From DATKMK01 sp035541895 (GTDB lineage Bacteria > Desulfobacterota > Binatia > HRBIN30 > JACQVA1), in NCBI GenBank assembly GCA_035541895.1, contig DATKMK010000132.1, forward strand, positions 1-23,750: a stretch of 23,750 nt of DNA, written 5' to 3'. Both the position numbers and the translations under genes were made by a program. The notes under the pieces are model-generated. The model was not told the DNA's origin, did no database searches, and saw nothing but the letters and a program-made list of their open reading frames with translations. Numbering within the stretch: position 1 is the stretch's first letter; every line of letters starts with the position of its first letter. Of this stretch, positions 7,461 to 15,579 are shown in pieces.

Positions 7461-8504
7461 GTGCGCGGTGGCGCGCGCAGCTATGGCGGTCGCGTGTCGG
7501 CTGAGGTCTTTGCGAACCTGTCCGAACTTTCACGCCTGCCGTGGTTCGAGATGCACCACGATCGTCTCATCGTGTCCGATCGATCACTTGGGCCGGTGAT
7601 CGACATGCACTCGCACATCGCGCTGGCGTATCTGCTGCCGATGCGAGTCGATCTGTATCGCGCGACGCTCTACACAGAGCATTATCTGCCCCCGTGCTGC
7701 CCGATCGACTTCGAGGTGTATCAGAACAAGAACCTTACTCCCGCGGCGCTCCGTGCCCTCAAGCGTGATCTGACGCTCGGCAGTATCAGCCGCGGCGGCA
7801 TGCGGGCAACGCACACCGTGCCCAACCTCGTGCGTGAAATGGATGAACTCGGCATCGTGCACTCGGTGCTGCTTCCGATCGATCTGCCGTACATCTCGAA
7901 GAACGCGGCCCACGCACTGGCCGCCGCGCGACGTGAGCCGAAGCTGCTCTCGTTCGGATCGGTGCACCCGATCGTCGACCGCGTCGGCATCCGCGTGGAC
8001 GAACAAGCGCACGCAGGAGCGCGCGGCATCAAAGTCCACCCTGCCGTGCAGTTGATCGCGCCGGATCATCCCAAGGCGCTGGCGCTCTATCGGCTCTGCG
8101 GCGCGCGCAATCTGCCGATCTTGTGGCACTGCGGCCCGGTCGGCATCGAGCTGCGGTCCGGTCGGCGGCGCTCGCAAGTTGCTCTGTACGAGAAGCCGAT
8201 CGCCGAACATCCGCGCACGAAGTTCGTGCTCGGTCATTCCGGCGCGCTGCAAATGGAACGAGCGCTCGACCTTGCGTGTCGCTATCCGAACGTGTGGCTC
8301 GAACTATCGGGGCAGTCGTTGACCAACGTGCGGACAATACTCGATCGCGCCGATCCCGATCGGGTGGTGTACGGCAGCGATTGGCCCTTCTATCATCAGG
8401 CGCTTGGCATCGCGAAGGTATTGCTGGCCACCCAAGGCCGCGAAGAGTTGCGTTCGAAGGTGCTGTTTCGCAACGCCGCCCGCCTGCTCGGACTTTCAAC
8501 GTAG
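7461..8504 (+). CDS. Amidohydrolase family (Amidohydro_2) TIM-barrel metal hydrolase
   Basis: 347 residues from a GTG at 7461. A second in-frame GTG at 7494 would give 336 residues; neither has a clear ribosome site, so the start is uncertain. The protein shows the metal-hydrolase barrel signature in order: DMHSH near the N-terminus (His50, His52), GIKVHP, ILWHCG, FVLGHSG and VYGSDWPF near the C-terminus, the last carrying the catalytic Asp. This matches the Amidohydro_2 family, which hydrolyses or decarboxylates cyclic and aromatic acids among others. The substrate cannot be told. It follows the cyclase gene by 145 nt on the same strand. Its last 9 nt overlap the 3' end of the opposing PPDK-like gene. 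Confidence 0.85.
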   Translation: MRGGARSYGGRVSAEVFANLSELSRLPWFEMHHDRLIVSDRSLGPVIDMHSHIALAYLLPMRVDLYRATLYTEHYLPPCCPIDFEVYQNKNLTPAALRALKRDLTLGSISRGGMRATHTVPNLVREMDELGIVHSVLLPIDLPYISKNAAHALAAARREPKLLSFGSVHPIVDRVGIRVDEQAHAGARGIKVHPAVQLIAPDHPKALALYRLCGARNLPILWHCGPVGIELRSGRRRSQVALYEKPIAEHPRTKFVLGHSGALQMERALDLACRYPNVWLELSGQSLTNVRTILDRADPDRVVYGSDWPFYHQALGIAKVLLATQGREELRSKVLFRNAARLLGLST

Positions 8505-10142
8505 GGCGGCGGGATCGGCCGGATTTCCCATGGCACGCACCTCGCGCCGCCAACCGGCGACTATGGCCAACCACTCGACCGGCTTCTCGACGACGACTTT
8601 GGCTTCGCCCGCGAAGACCTGACCGGAATCACCGTCGAGCGAGATGATGTCTCCTTCGCTGAAAGCGCGGGCGCCGATCGAGCAGCGGCGCCGATCGAGA
8701 TCGACCGACAACGCCGAGCAACCGACGAGACACACCTTGTTCAGTTGCCGGGCGACGACCGCGGCGTGAGACGTGCGGCCGCCGACGGCGGTCAGGAGTC
8801 CGCTCGCAACGGCGATGCCGGCGATGTCGGCGGTCGACGCGGTGTGCCGCACCAAGATCACGCTCTTGCCTTGGTTCGCCATCGATCGGGCCAACTCCGC
8901 ATCGAGCGCGATGCAACCGCTTGCGACGCCGAGGCCGGCCGTCGTGGCGCAGCCAAGGAGGCGGTCGTCGGCGATGGATTCGATTCGCGTGCGCGTGATG
9001 TCGTCGAGATCCATCGCACTCAGCCGCGCCAGCGCCTCGTCGGATTCGATGATTCCTTCCGCCACCAACTCGACGGCGATCCGCAGCGCGGCCCACGGGG
9101 TGCGCTTGCCGCTTCGCGTTTGCAGGATGAACACGCGTCCGTTTTCAATCGTGAATTCGAATTCCTGCAGATCGCGAAACTCGCGTTCCAGGGCGCGGGC
9201 CACTCGCACGATCTCCGCGTAGATCGAAGGGAAGGCGTCGGCGAGCAGGGCGATGTCCGCGGCATCGGCGCAACCCGATACGAGGTCCTCGCCTTGGGCG
9301 TTGAAGATGAAGTCGAGGTAGATCCGGTTCTCGCCGCTCGCCGGATCGCGCGTGAAGCCGACGCCGGAGCCGGAGGCGCCGGCGGCGTTGCCGAAGACCA
9401 TGCGCTGCACGGTGACCGCGGTACCGATGTCGTCGGGAATGCCGTTCAGGCGGCGATAGGCGACCGCCTTCTCGCTCGTCCATGATTCCCACACCGCGAC
9501 GACCGCGGCTTCCAACTGCTCGATCGGAGGTTGCGGAAATCCGCCGCCCGTGCGGTCTTCAAACAGTTCCCGATACGCCTTGGTAAGATCGGCGAGCTGG
9601 CGGAAGTCCATGTCGGCGACATGCTCCAGGCCGAGCAGGCGGACCTGCTCGGCGCACACCGTATCGAACTCGCTGGCCGGGCGATGATGCACGATTTCGC
9701 CGAACGCTTGCACCAGCCGGCGATAGGAGTCCCACGCCACCCTCGGGTTGCCGGTCATGCGCACGAGCCCGCGCAACGTCTGCTCGTTCAGACCCACGTC
9801 CAAGACCGTGTCGAGCATGCCGGGCATCGAAACCGGGGCGCCCGAACGCACCGAGACGAGCAGCGGTTTGCGCACGCCGCCGAAGATCAGGCCGCTCGAC
9901 TGTTCGAGGTGCCGAATGTTGGACGCGAGCAGCTCGCGGAAGCCGTCCGGCGCGCGGCGTCCGCGGCGAAAGTACTGGCGGCAGTACTCCGTGCCGAGGG
10001 TGAATGCCGGCGGCACCGGCAACCCCAGCCGCGCGATGCGCCAGAGATTGAAGGCCTTGAAGCCGATCGCCTCGGCGCTCGTCGCCGCTTCGCCGGCGCC
10101 GCTGCAGCCGATCAAAAGGATCGAGTCGCTCGGGTGAGTCAT
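8496..10142 (-). CDS. Pyruvate phosphate dikinase-like protein lacking the PEP/pyruvate domain
   Basis: 548 residues against about 880 for full PPDK. The N-terminal ATP-grasp part is clearly PPDK-type: FKAFNLWRIARLGLPVPPAF, LLVSVRSGAPVSMPGMLDTV, NPRVAWDSYRRLVQAFG, SGSGVGFTRDPASGE and FEFTIENGRVFILQTRSGKR. The mobile phosphohistidine domain is present with GGRTSHAAVVARQL (His459 by my count). The protein then ends in a short 90-residue tail; the C-terminal TIM barrel that binds PEP or pyruvate is absent, and no such sequence lies downstream because the opposing amidohydrolase begins there. It can plausibly autophosphorylate from ATP (inference) but must pass phosphate to something other than pyruvate in the same chain. 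It lies 16 nt after the PhoU-like gene, so the two form an operon. No strong ribosome site is visible. Confidence 0.85.
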   Translation of the reverse strand: MTHPSDSILLIGCSGAGEAATSAEAIGFKAFNLWRIARLGLPVPPAFTLGTEYCRQYFRRGRRAPDGFRELLASNIRHLEQSSGLIFGGVRKPLLVSVRSGAPVSMPGMLDTVLDVGLNEQTLRGLVRMTGNPRVAWDSYRRLVQAFGEIVHHRPASEFDTVCAEQVRLLGLEHVADMDFRQLADLTKAYRELFEDRTGGGFPQPPIEQLEAAVVAVWESWTSEKAVAYRRLNGIPDDIGTAVTVQRMVFGNAAGASGSGVGFTRDPASGENRIYLDFIFNAQGEDLVSGCADAADIALLADAFPSIYAEIVRVARALEREFRDLQEFEFTIENGRVFILQTRSGKRTPWAALRIAVELVAEGIIESDEALARLSAMDLDDITRTRIESIADDRLLGCATTAGLGVASGCIALDAELARSMANQGKSVILVRHTASTADIAGIAVASGLLTAVGGRTSHAAVVARQLNKVCLVGCSALSVDLDRRRCSIGARAFSEGDIISLDGDSGQVFAGEAKVVVEKPVEWLAIVAGWRREVRAMGNPADPAALR

Positions 10143-10158
10143 CGGAGCCGGAAGGACA

Positions 10159-12096
10159 TCACGCCGCCATGACTTGTTTCATGATGTAGTCGCGCAGGTG
10201 CAACCCGCAGCGGAGCAGCGAGTCGGCCGCCTGCTCCAAATTGCGGGCGGTTTCGGCGAACTGGTACAGCGCCTTGAAGTCGGCGCTGCTTTGCGCCAAC
10301 GCCGATTCGACCCCGCGCTGCGCTTCGTCGGCGTCCCGTTCCACCAGCATGATACGATGGATCGAATCCAGGAAGTCGCCCATTTCCTCGCGTGCTGCGC
10401 TACGGTGGAGATGGCGCGCGGTTTCGACGGCCTTCAAATATTCCTGCGTCCCCTGCATCAACAATTCGCTCAGGACCTGCAACGACGAGTAGAGCCGCGT
10501 TTGCGACGGATCATCGGGCAAGAGCGTGAGATGGAACGCGGCATCTTCGAGCTCGTCGGCGATGTCGTCGGCGGTCTCGACCAGCGAACAGAAGAACTCC
10601 GACGGCTCGCCCGCTTTCGCTTCTTGCCGCGCCTGATTGACCAACGCATCGGCCTTCGATTCCCATTCCTTCGCCCGCCGCGCGTTCTCGACGCGCGGCG
10701 CGGGATCGGGGCTCTGGCGCGCGCGCAACACAGCGGTGTACAGCCCCTGCGCGATCTCGACGATGTAGGCGGCGTGATCGGACGCGATGTCGAAGAGGCT
10801 CTGCTGGCCGGTGCGCACGTAGTTCAGCAGCTCGGCGCGAATCGCATCGCGAACGAACACCTCGGGCTCACCCTTCAACAATCCTTCGGTGCAGGTGCGC
10901 AGCACGAATTTCAGATAGTCGTCGGCCGGTTTCGCCCCCAGTAGGTCTTCGAGCGACTGTCCCGGGTGATACTGCCCCCGCGCCACGACCTGGAGCGTCT
11001 CGTACAGCAGCAGCTCGCCGCCCGCTTTCAAAAACCCCATGTGGCCGCAGTCGTGATCCGCGGCCCACTTGAGCAAGCGAATCGCTTCGCCCTTCCGGAC
11101 GAAGTTGCGCAAGCGTTTGCGCGCCCGGTTCCAGTCGATCAAGAAGACCAGCCGTGACCCGAGGAATTCGAGGAACGCTTCGAGGCCGCCGCGGTCCGCC
11201 GCGCGGTAGCGTCCCACACTCAGGTGATAGACGCCTTGCTCAACGGCCGTGTCTTTGCGCGAGCGGGTGTCGTCCCACTCGACGGTGAAGCGTTCGAACA
11301 GACTCTGGAAGAACATCAGGCGTTGCAGATGAACGTCGGTGCAGGTGATCGCGGCGGTACGGTCCTCGACATGGATGACGAGGACGTGCGCGTCGGTGGT
11401 GCCGATGTCGTTTTGCAGCACCAGGCGCGCGCCCGAATGGGTCGCGGTGGTGCCGAGCCCCGGATGGTCGAACTTCAGCGGTGCGGTCCGATTCACGCCG
11501 CGCATGAACGCGCGCACCAGCGGTCGATCCGCGTCGGTCAATCCGTAGGCGAGACAGCCGTCGAGGTTTTCGCTGGCGATCCGCGCCTGCATGCGATTGA
11601 GCGCCTTGTGGAGATCCATCACCAGCAGATGCAGGCTGTCGCCGCGATCGCGACTGCCCGAACACATGCCTTCAATGAGCGCGCCGTCGACCGTGTCGGA
11701 TGACGGCGGCTCGACGCGCAGGCCGCTCAGGCGCCGGTCGAATTCCGCGGCGGTTCCGTTCGACTCCATTCGCACCGGCGACAGCATCAGGTCGATCTCG
11801 CGCATCAGCGCGGCGAGCACTTCGGCGAGCTTCGGAATCTGGTACATCCCCGCCGGATCACGCGCGGCGCGTTCGACCGTCGTGTCCAACGATTCGTCGG
11901 TGACGCCGCTGGCGAGCCGTTCGGCGCGCAGCGTCACGGGATGTGCCAGCGGTCGATCGGCCTGGCTCCGCGCGGTTTGCAGCAGCGTGAAGTAGTACTT
12001 GGCGCGGTCGTTCGCCGCCAGCGCGGTGTTGATGAGCACCGGCAAGAGCAGCGCGGTCTCGCCGAGGCCTTCGATGATGTGAACCTTCTCGGTCAT
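10159..12096 (-). CDS. Large protein with PhoU/DUF47-like C-terminal helical domain
   Basis: 645 residues, starting at an ATG preceded by GGAGAG at 8 nt. I do not recognise the N-terminal ~420 residues; they are mixed alpha/beta, with an ALAANDRAKYYFTLLQTA helix and an NDIGTTDAHVLVIHVED stretch, and contain a His/Cys patch (AADHDCGHMGF). The C-terminal ~200 residues are heptad-rich helices resembling PhoU/DUF47 phosphate regulators: WESKADALVNQARQEAK, then FFCSLVETADDIADELEDAA and MLVERDADEAQRGVE. Such domains bind metal clusters through acidic E-x-x-x-D patches. No signal peptide or membrane span is seen, so it should be cytoplasmic. It is the first gene of an operon with the PPDK-like protein, of which it may be the partner or phosphate acceptor (inference). 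Confidence 0.75.
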   Translation of the reverse strand: MTEKVHIIEGLGETALLLPVLINTALAANDRAKYYFTLLQTARSQADRPLAHPVTLRAERLASGVTDESLDTTVERAARDPAGMYQIPKLAEVLAALMREIDLMLSPVRMESNGTAAEFDRRLSGLRVEPPSSDTVDGALIEGMCSGSRDRGDSLHLLVMDLHKALNRMQARIASENLDGCLAYGLTDADRPLVRAFMRGVNRTAPLKFDHPGLGTTATHSGARLVLQNDIGTTDAHVLVIHVEDRTAAITCTDVHLQRLMFFQSLFERFTVEWDDTRSRKDTAVEQGVYHLSVGRYRAADRGGLEAFLEFLGSRLVFLIDWNRARKRLRNFVRKGEAIRLLKWAADHDCGHMGFLKAGGELLLYETLQVVARGQYHPGQSLEDLLGAKPADDYLKFVLRTCTEGLLKGEPEVFVRDAIRAELLNYVRTGQQSLFDIASDHAAYIVEIAQGLYTAVLRARQSPDPAPRVENARRAKEWESKADALVNQARQEAKAGEPSEFFCSLVETADDIADELEDAAFHLTLLPDDPSQTRLYSSLQVLSELLMQGTQEYLKAVETARHLHRSAAREEMGDFLDSIHRIMLVERDADEAQRGVESALAQSSADFKALYQFAETARNLEQAADSLLRCGLHLRDYIMKQVMAA

Positions 12097-12104
12097 CGGC
12101 GATG

Positions 12105-12110
12105 CTCTCC
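12105..12110 (-). promoter_or_regulatory. Ribosome binding site of the PhoU-like gene
   Basis: On the minus strand GGAGAG lies 8 nt before the ATG at 12096, fixing that start. Confidence 0.7.
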
Positions 12111-12126
12111 ATGCCGGCCCACCTGC

Positions 12127-12154
12127 GGGATACCATGCCGCCGCATCGAGTCAA
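12127..12154 (-). promoter_or_regulatory. Candidate sigma-70-type promoter for the PhoU-like/PPDK-like operon
   Basis: Read on the minus strand: TTGACT (12149-12154), a 16-nt spacer, then TATCCC (12127-12132). Transcription would start near 12120, leaving a leader of about 24 nt that includes the GGAGAG ribosome site. The -35 is good and the -10 mediocre. Confidence 0.4.
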
Positions 12155-12242
12155 ATTCGGGTTGCTGTTGTGGGCGAGTAGAAAGAGTTGTTCGCTTGAC
12201 GGTCGCCGAAGCGAGGGCGAACCGAGGGCAACGAACGCGGCT

Positions 12243-13316
12243 CTAGCCGACAATCTTCGGTGCGGTGGTCTCGGCGCGACCGGCTTCGACTTCGTCGATG
12301 ACCGCGCCGGCGATGTCGAGGAAGATCTTCGCCGCGGTGCTGGATGGCTCGGCAATCACGATCGGTTTGCCGCTGTCGCCGCTCTCGCGGATGGCCGGGA
12401 TCAGCGGGATGCGCCCAAGCAACGGCACCCCGAAATGTTGCGCGATGCGTTCACCGCCGCCGCTGCCGAAGATGTCGTCCTTGGTGCCGCATTTCGGGCA
12501 TTCGTAGAAACTCATGTTCTCGATCACGCCCAGCACCGGCGTGTTCACTTGCTGAAACATCGCAATGCCGCGTTCGACGTCGAGCAGGGCGACGTCCTGC
12601 GGCGTCGTGACCACAACGCCGCCCGCGAGCGGGACCTGCTGCACGAGCGTGAGCTGTGCGTCGCCGGTTCCCGGCGGCATGTCGACGACCAACACATCCA
12701 ATACACCCCACTCGACATCCTTGAGAAATTGGCGCACCAGGCCCATGACCATCGGGCCGCGCCAGATGACCGGCGAGGTGTCGTCCAGAAAGAACCCGAG
12801 CGACATGACCCGCAGGCCGAATCGCTCGATGGGGACCATGCGCTTGTCATCGCCTATGTGTGGGCGGCCGTCGATGCCGAGCATCAGCGGAGCGCTGGGG
12901 CCGTAGACGTCGGAGTCGAGCAAGCCGACGCTGCGCCCGCGTTGCTGCAACGCCAGCGCCAGATTCACTGCGACAGTCGACTTGCCGACGCCGCCTTTGG
13001 TGCTCGATACGGCGATGATGTCGCGCACGCCGGGGATGGGGCCGAGTTCGCCGTACGGGCTCTGGGTTTGCTGCGGAGGTGCTTCAATGCGGACATCGAC
13101 GCTGGTGACGCCATCGAGCGCGCCGATCGCGCGGCGAATGTCGGCGATGGTCGCTTGCACGACTCCCTGCGGTAACTGGCCGGGCGCAAGCTGAATGGTG
13201 ACGGCGCCGGCTCGCGCGTCGACCGCGTGTACCATGCCGAGCGCGACGATATCGCCGCGAGCGCCGACCGGACGAATCTCGGTCAACCGCTCACGAATGG
13301 CGTCGATCACATTCAT
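12243..13316 (-). CDS. mrp: Mrp/ApbC/NBP35-type Fe-S cluster carrier P-loop ATPase
   Basis: 357 residues from the ATG at 13316; an upstream in-frame extension to 13538 is only the opposite frame of the DUF971 gene. Residues 1-~80 are a MIP18-like (DUF59) domain. The Mrp ATPase follows, with the deviant Walker A KGGVGKST (107-114), LLDSDVYGPSAPLMLG, and the Walker B-type VVDMPPGTGDAQLT. The Cys273-x-x-Cys276 pair (ECPKCG) is the Fe-S binding motif used at the dimer interface. The protein assembles and hands [4Fe-4S] clusters to apo-proteins in the cytoplasm. Its ATG overlaps the stop of the upstream DUF971 gene by 4 nt, indicating translational coupling. Confidence 0.95.
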   Translation of the reverse strand: MNVIDAIRERLTEIRPVGARGDIVALGMVHAVDARAGAVTIQLAPGQLPQGVVQATIADIRRAIGALDGVTSVDVRIEAPPQQTQSPYGELGPIPGVRDIIAVSSTKGGVGKSTVAVNLALALQQRGRSVGLLDSDVYGPSAPLMLGIDGRPHIGDDKRMVPIERFGLRVMSLGFFLDDTSPVIWRGPMVMGLVRQFLKDVEWGVLDVLVVDMPPGTGDAQLTLVQQVPLAGGVVVTTPQDVALLDVERGIAMFQQVNTPVLGVIENMSFYECPKCGTKDDIFGSGGGERIAQHFGVPLLGRIPLIPAIRESGDSGKPIVIAEPSSTAAKIFLDIAGAVIDEVEAGRAETTAPKIVG

Positions 13317-13663
13317 GGCGTGGGGCCATCCGCTGCCGGCTCGCTCGGTTGACACGCGCTGCACGGGCATAAGCCGCGCAACGTGCGGTAGCTGTAGATG
13401 CCGCTGTCGTGTCCATCGCTCCACTGAATGCTGATCGCGTAACGTCCGACCACGCCGATCTGCATCGGATACAGTTCGGGGCTGCCCGGCCCGACGACCG
13501 GCAGTGCACGCGCCGGATGCTCGCGGCAGAGCGCGCACGGACAGCGCTCGCGCAAATAGTGATTGTTGTACTCAGATCGATGCGCGTCGCTCCAACGAAT
13601 CTCAACGCCGTGTCTGCCGAGCCGTCGGATCTCGCTGGGGGTGGCACTGAGTACGACGCGCAT
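13313..13663 (-). CDS. DUF971 (GBBH-like N-terminal domain) protein with two Cys-Pro-Cys clusters
   Basis: 116 residues from the ATG at 13663. A longer open frame begins inside the 25-bp inverted repeat and is rejected, although no clear ribosome site precedes 13663. The fold signature occurs as two half-motifs: VEIRWSDAHRSEY...LRERCPCALC (Cys41, 43, 46) and ISIQWSDGHDSGIYSY...LCPCSAC (Cys99, 101, 104), with VGRYAI between them. DUF971 is found alone, fused to gamma-butyrobetaine hydroxylases, and fused to the Mrp-type ATPase in plant HCF101. Here it is the first gene of an ATGA-overlapping pair with mrp, so a job in Fe-S cluster handling fits. Metal binding by the Cys clusters is inference. 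Confidence 0.88.
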   Translation of the reverse strand: MRVVLSATPSEIRRLGRHGVEIRWSDAHRSEYNNHYLRERCPCALCREHPARALPVVGPGSPELYPMQIGVVGRYAISIQWSDGHDSGIYSYRTLRGLCPCSACQPSEPAADGPTP

Positions 13664-13710
13664 CGCGCGATCGAAGCTAACCAGTCGGCGATGGAAAAGC
13701 AATGTGGTGA

Positions 13711-13784
13711 GGGGTGAGTGGTGAATGGTGAGTGGCAGAGCGGTGCCACTCTTATCCGACCACTCACCATTCACCACTCACCCC
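13711..13784. repeat. Perfect 25-bp inverted repeat between DUF971 and polyprenyl synthase genes
   Basis: Arms 13711-13735 and 13760-13784 are exact reverse complements, separated by 24 nt. The arms consist of GTGAGTGGTGA-type words. A competing inner hairpin (GAGTGGCA 13730-13737 with TGCCACTC 13744-13751) is also possible. The element lies between divergent genes, so it could act as a structure in either 5' leader or be a mobile intergenic repeat. Confidence 0.85.
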
Positions 13785-13831
13785 ATCCTTGACTCACCGT
13801 GCCTTTTGTCATTAGCTCGCGCCTGCCCATC

Positions 13832-13836
13832 GAGGA
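13832..13836 (+). promoter_or_regulatory. Ribosome binding site favouring the GTG start at 13844
   Basis: GAGGA lies 7 nt before GTG 13844. The alternative GTG at 13799 has no such site and begins right after the inverted repeat. Confidence 0.6.
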
Positions 13837-13843
13837 TCAATCC

Positions 13844-14833
13844 GTGAACAGTGCCCGTCCGCGCTCGGCGCGCCCGACTCCCGGTGCCGCCGGCATGCGC
13901 GTCGGGGCGGAGTTGGCGCAGGTTGAGCGGCGGCTGAGCGAGCTGCTGACCTCACGCGAACCCCGACTGGCCGAGATCGCGAAGTATCTGGTGGCCTCCG
14001 GCGGCAAGCGCGTCCGCCCCGCCGTCGCGGTGTTGGTGTTTCGCGCCTGCGGCGGCGATGATCTCAGCGAGATTGTCGATGCGGCGGTTGCGCTCGAACT
14101 GATTCACTCCGCGACGCTGTTGCACGACGACATCATCGACGGCAGCGAAGTGCGTCGCGGCAACGACTCGGCGTTGCGCAAGTACGGCCTGGGTGACACG
14201 TTGGTCACCGGCGATTTTCTGTTTTGCCGCGCCTTCCAACTGTGCGCGCGATTCGAAGAGCAGGTCATCGGCTGGGCCGCCGAGGCCTGCGTCAGCTTGA
14301 CCGAAGGCGAAATCCTCCAGGCCCGCTTCCGTCACAATCCGGCGGTTACGCTCGACGACTACATGGAGATCATCACCCGCAAGACTGCGTCGTTGTTCCA
14401 GCAGGGCGCGCGCACCGGCGCCCACTTGGCGCGGGCCGATGCGGCGATCGTGGAGAGCATGCGCCGATGCGGTTTCTCAGTCGGCCTCGCCTTTCAGATG
14501 GTGGACGATCTCCTCGACGTCACCGGAACCGAGGAGCGACTCGGCAAGCCTGTGGCGATCGACTTGCGCGACGGCAATCCGTCGTTGCCCGTCGTGCTGG
14601 CGATGCGCGATGATCTCGAGTTGCGGCGCTTGTTCGAGAAACCGGAGCCGAGCGCCGCCGACGTCAGCGCCGCGGTCACGCGCATTCAGCGTTCGGGTGT
14701 GCTCGATCAGGTGCGCGCGCTGGCATGCCAGCACGTGGAACAGGCCCGTACCGCGATGACCGCGCTGCCGCCGTCCGGCTACAAGGACGATCTCCTCGAT
14801 CTCATCGATCAGTTGGTCGAACGAGTTTCGTAG
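13844..14833 (+). CDS. Trans-isoprenyl (polyprenyl) diphosphate synthase
   Basis: 329 residues from GTG 13844 (GAGGA site); the frame also allows GTG 13799, adding 15 residues. Family motifs are complete: GGKRVRPAVAVL, the first aspartate motif HDDIIDGSEVRRG (Asp95, 96, 99), LVTGDFLF, TEGEILQ, TRKTASLFQQG, and the second aspartate motif FQMVDDLLDVTG (Asp221, 222, 225) followed by GKPVAIDLRDGNPSLPV. It condenses isopentenyl diphosphate onto an allylic diphosphate. The length and the small residues before the first motif suggest a long-chain (C35-C45) product for a respiratory quinone side chain, but product length is not certain. It is convergent with the HAD gene, with one base between the stops. 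Confidence 0.92.
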   Translation: MNSARPRSARPTPGAAGMRVGAELAQVERRLSELLTSREPRLAEIAKYLVASGGKRVRPAVAVLVFRACGGDDLSEIVDAAVALELIHSATLLHDDIIDGSEVRRGNDSALRKYGLGDTLVTGDFLFCRAFQLCARFEEQVIGWAAEACVSLTEGEILQARFRHNPAVTLDDYMEIITRKTASLFQQGARTGAHLARADAAIVESMRRCGFSVGLAFQMVDDLLDVTGTEERLGKPVAIDLRDGNPSLPVVLAMRDDLELRRLFEKPEPSAADVSAAVTRIQRSGVLDQVRALACQHVEQARTAMTALPPSGYKDDLLDLIDQLVERVS

Positions 14834-14834
14834 T

Positions 14835-15572
14835 TCAGCCGATTCCCAACACGTCGGGCAGTTCGCCGAGCGCGGTGACGACGTAGCGCGGCGGCGGAAC
14901 ACCCTCCGGCAACGCTGCGCCGCGGGCGTTGATCCACACCGCGTCGATTCCGCTGGCGTGAGCTCCCGCGACGTCGTCGACTGCACTGTCTCCGATGAAC
15001 ACCGCATCGTCCGCATCGACCCCCAGCTCGTTCAATGCGAAACGAAAGATCGTGGGGTGCGGCTTGCGTCGGCCGAAGCCGTCCGAGATGACGATGCTTC
15101 GGAACAACGTCGTCAGGCCGTGACGGTCGATCACGACGCGCGCGGTGGGCCCGTGGTCAAAGTTGGAAACCAGCCCGAGCGGGAAACGCTCGCTGAGCGC
15201 ACGAATCAAGGCGAGATGCGGTGCCGGCAGTTCGGTTGCGGCCGCCAGATGTTCCATGTGTGCGCGCGACAGCCGCGATGCTTTTGCGTCAGCCTCCTCG
15301 GCAATCCCGAGTCGCAGCAGTGCCCGGCGAAAGCGCTCCGGCGACGGCACCTCGAAATACTCGGGCGGGCGGTTGCGCACGATCTCGGCAGTGGTGTCGG
15401 TGATCGCGCGCAGGAAGTCATCGAAGGCAACGCCGGGCAGCTCGCGCGTGACGGCTTCGGTCATCCAGCCCATCGTGGTGCGCCAGCGGGTGCCCGCGAT
15501 CTGCGTCGCAGGTACCCGCGGATGAAACGTCACCACCGTGTCGTACAAGTCGAAGAGCAGTGCCCGGTACAT
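14835..15572 (-). CDS. HAD-superfamily hydrolase
   Basis: 245 residues. Motif I is FDLYDTVV with nucleophile Asp8; the +2 position, normally Asp in HAD phosphatases, is Tyr10, as in haloacid-dehalogenase-type members (FDAYGT). Motif II is LVSNFDHGP, motif III the Lys of GRRKPHPTIF, and motif IV GDSAVDDVAGA. The helical cap lies between motifs I and II (C1 type). A small-molecule phosphatase or dehalogenase is possible; the substrate is unknown. It is the last gene of a minus-strand run after DUF2203 and DUF4149, from which it is separated by 48 nt. There is no ribosome site on its own strand: the leader reads CCTCCTTC, the complement of one. Confidence 0.87.
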   Translation of the reverse strand: MYRALLFDLYDTVVTFHPRVPATQIAGTRWRTTMGWMTEAVTRELPGVAFDDFLRAITDTTAEIVRNRPPEYFEVPSPERFRRALLRLGIAEEADAKASRLSRAHMEHLAAATELPAPHLALIRALSERFPLGLVSNFDHGPTARVVIDRHGLTTLFRSIVISDGFGRRKPHPTIFRFALNELGVDADDAVFIGDSAVDDVAGAHASGIDAVWINARGAALPEGVPPPRYVVTALGELPDVLGIG

Positions 15573-15579
15573 GAAGGAG

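Noticed and set aside
10174..10944. 256-residue plus-strand open frame
   Set aside because: It is antisense to the PhoU-like gene. The opposite frame has a ribosome site, a promoter candidate and helical domain features; this one has none.
12102..13175. 357-residue plus-strand open frame
   Set aside because: It is antisense to mrp; composition typical of a shadow frame.
13711..13784. CRISPR-like reading of the repeated GTGAGTGGTGA words
   Set aside because: There are only two arms, in inverted orientation, without regular spacers or cas genes.
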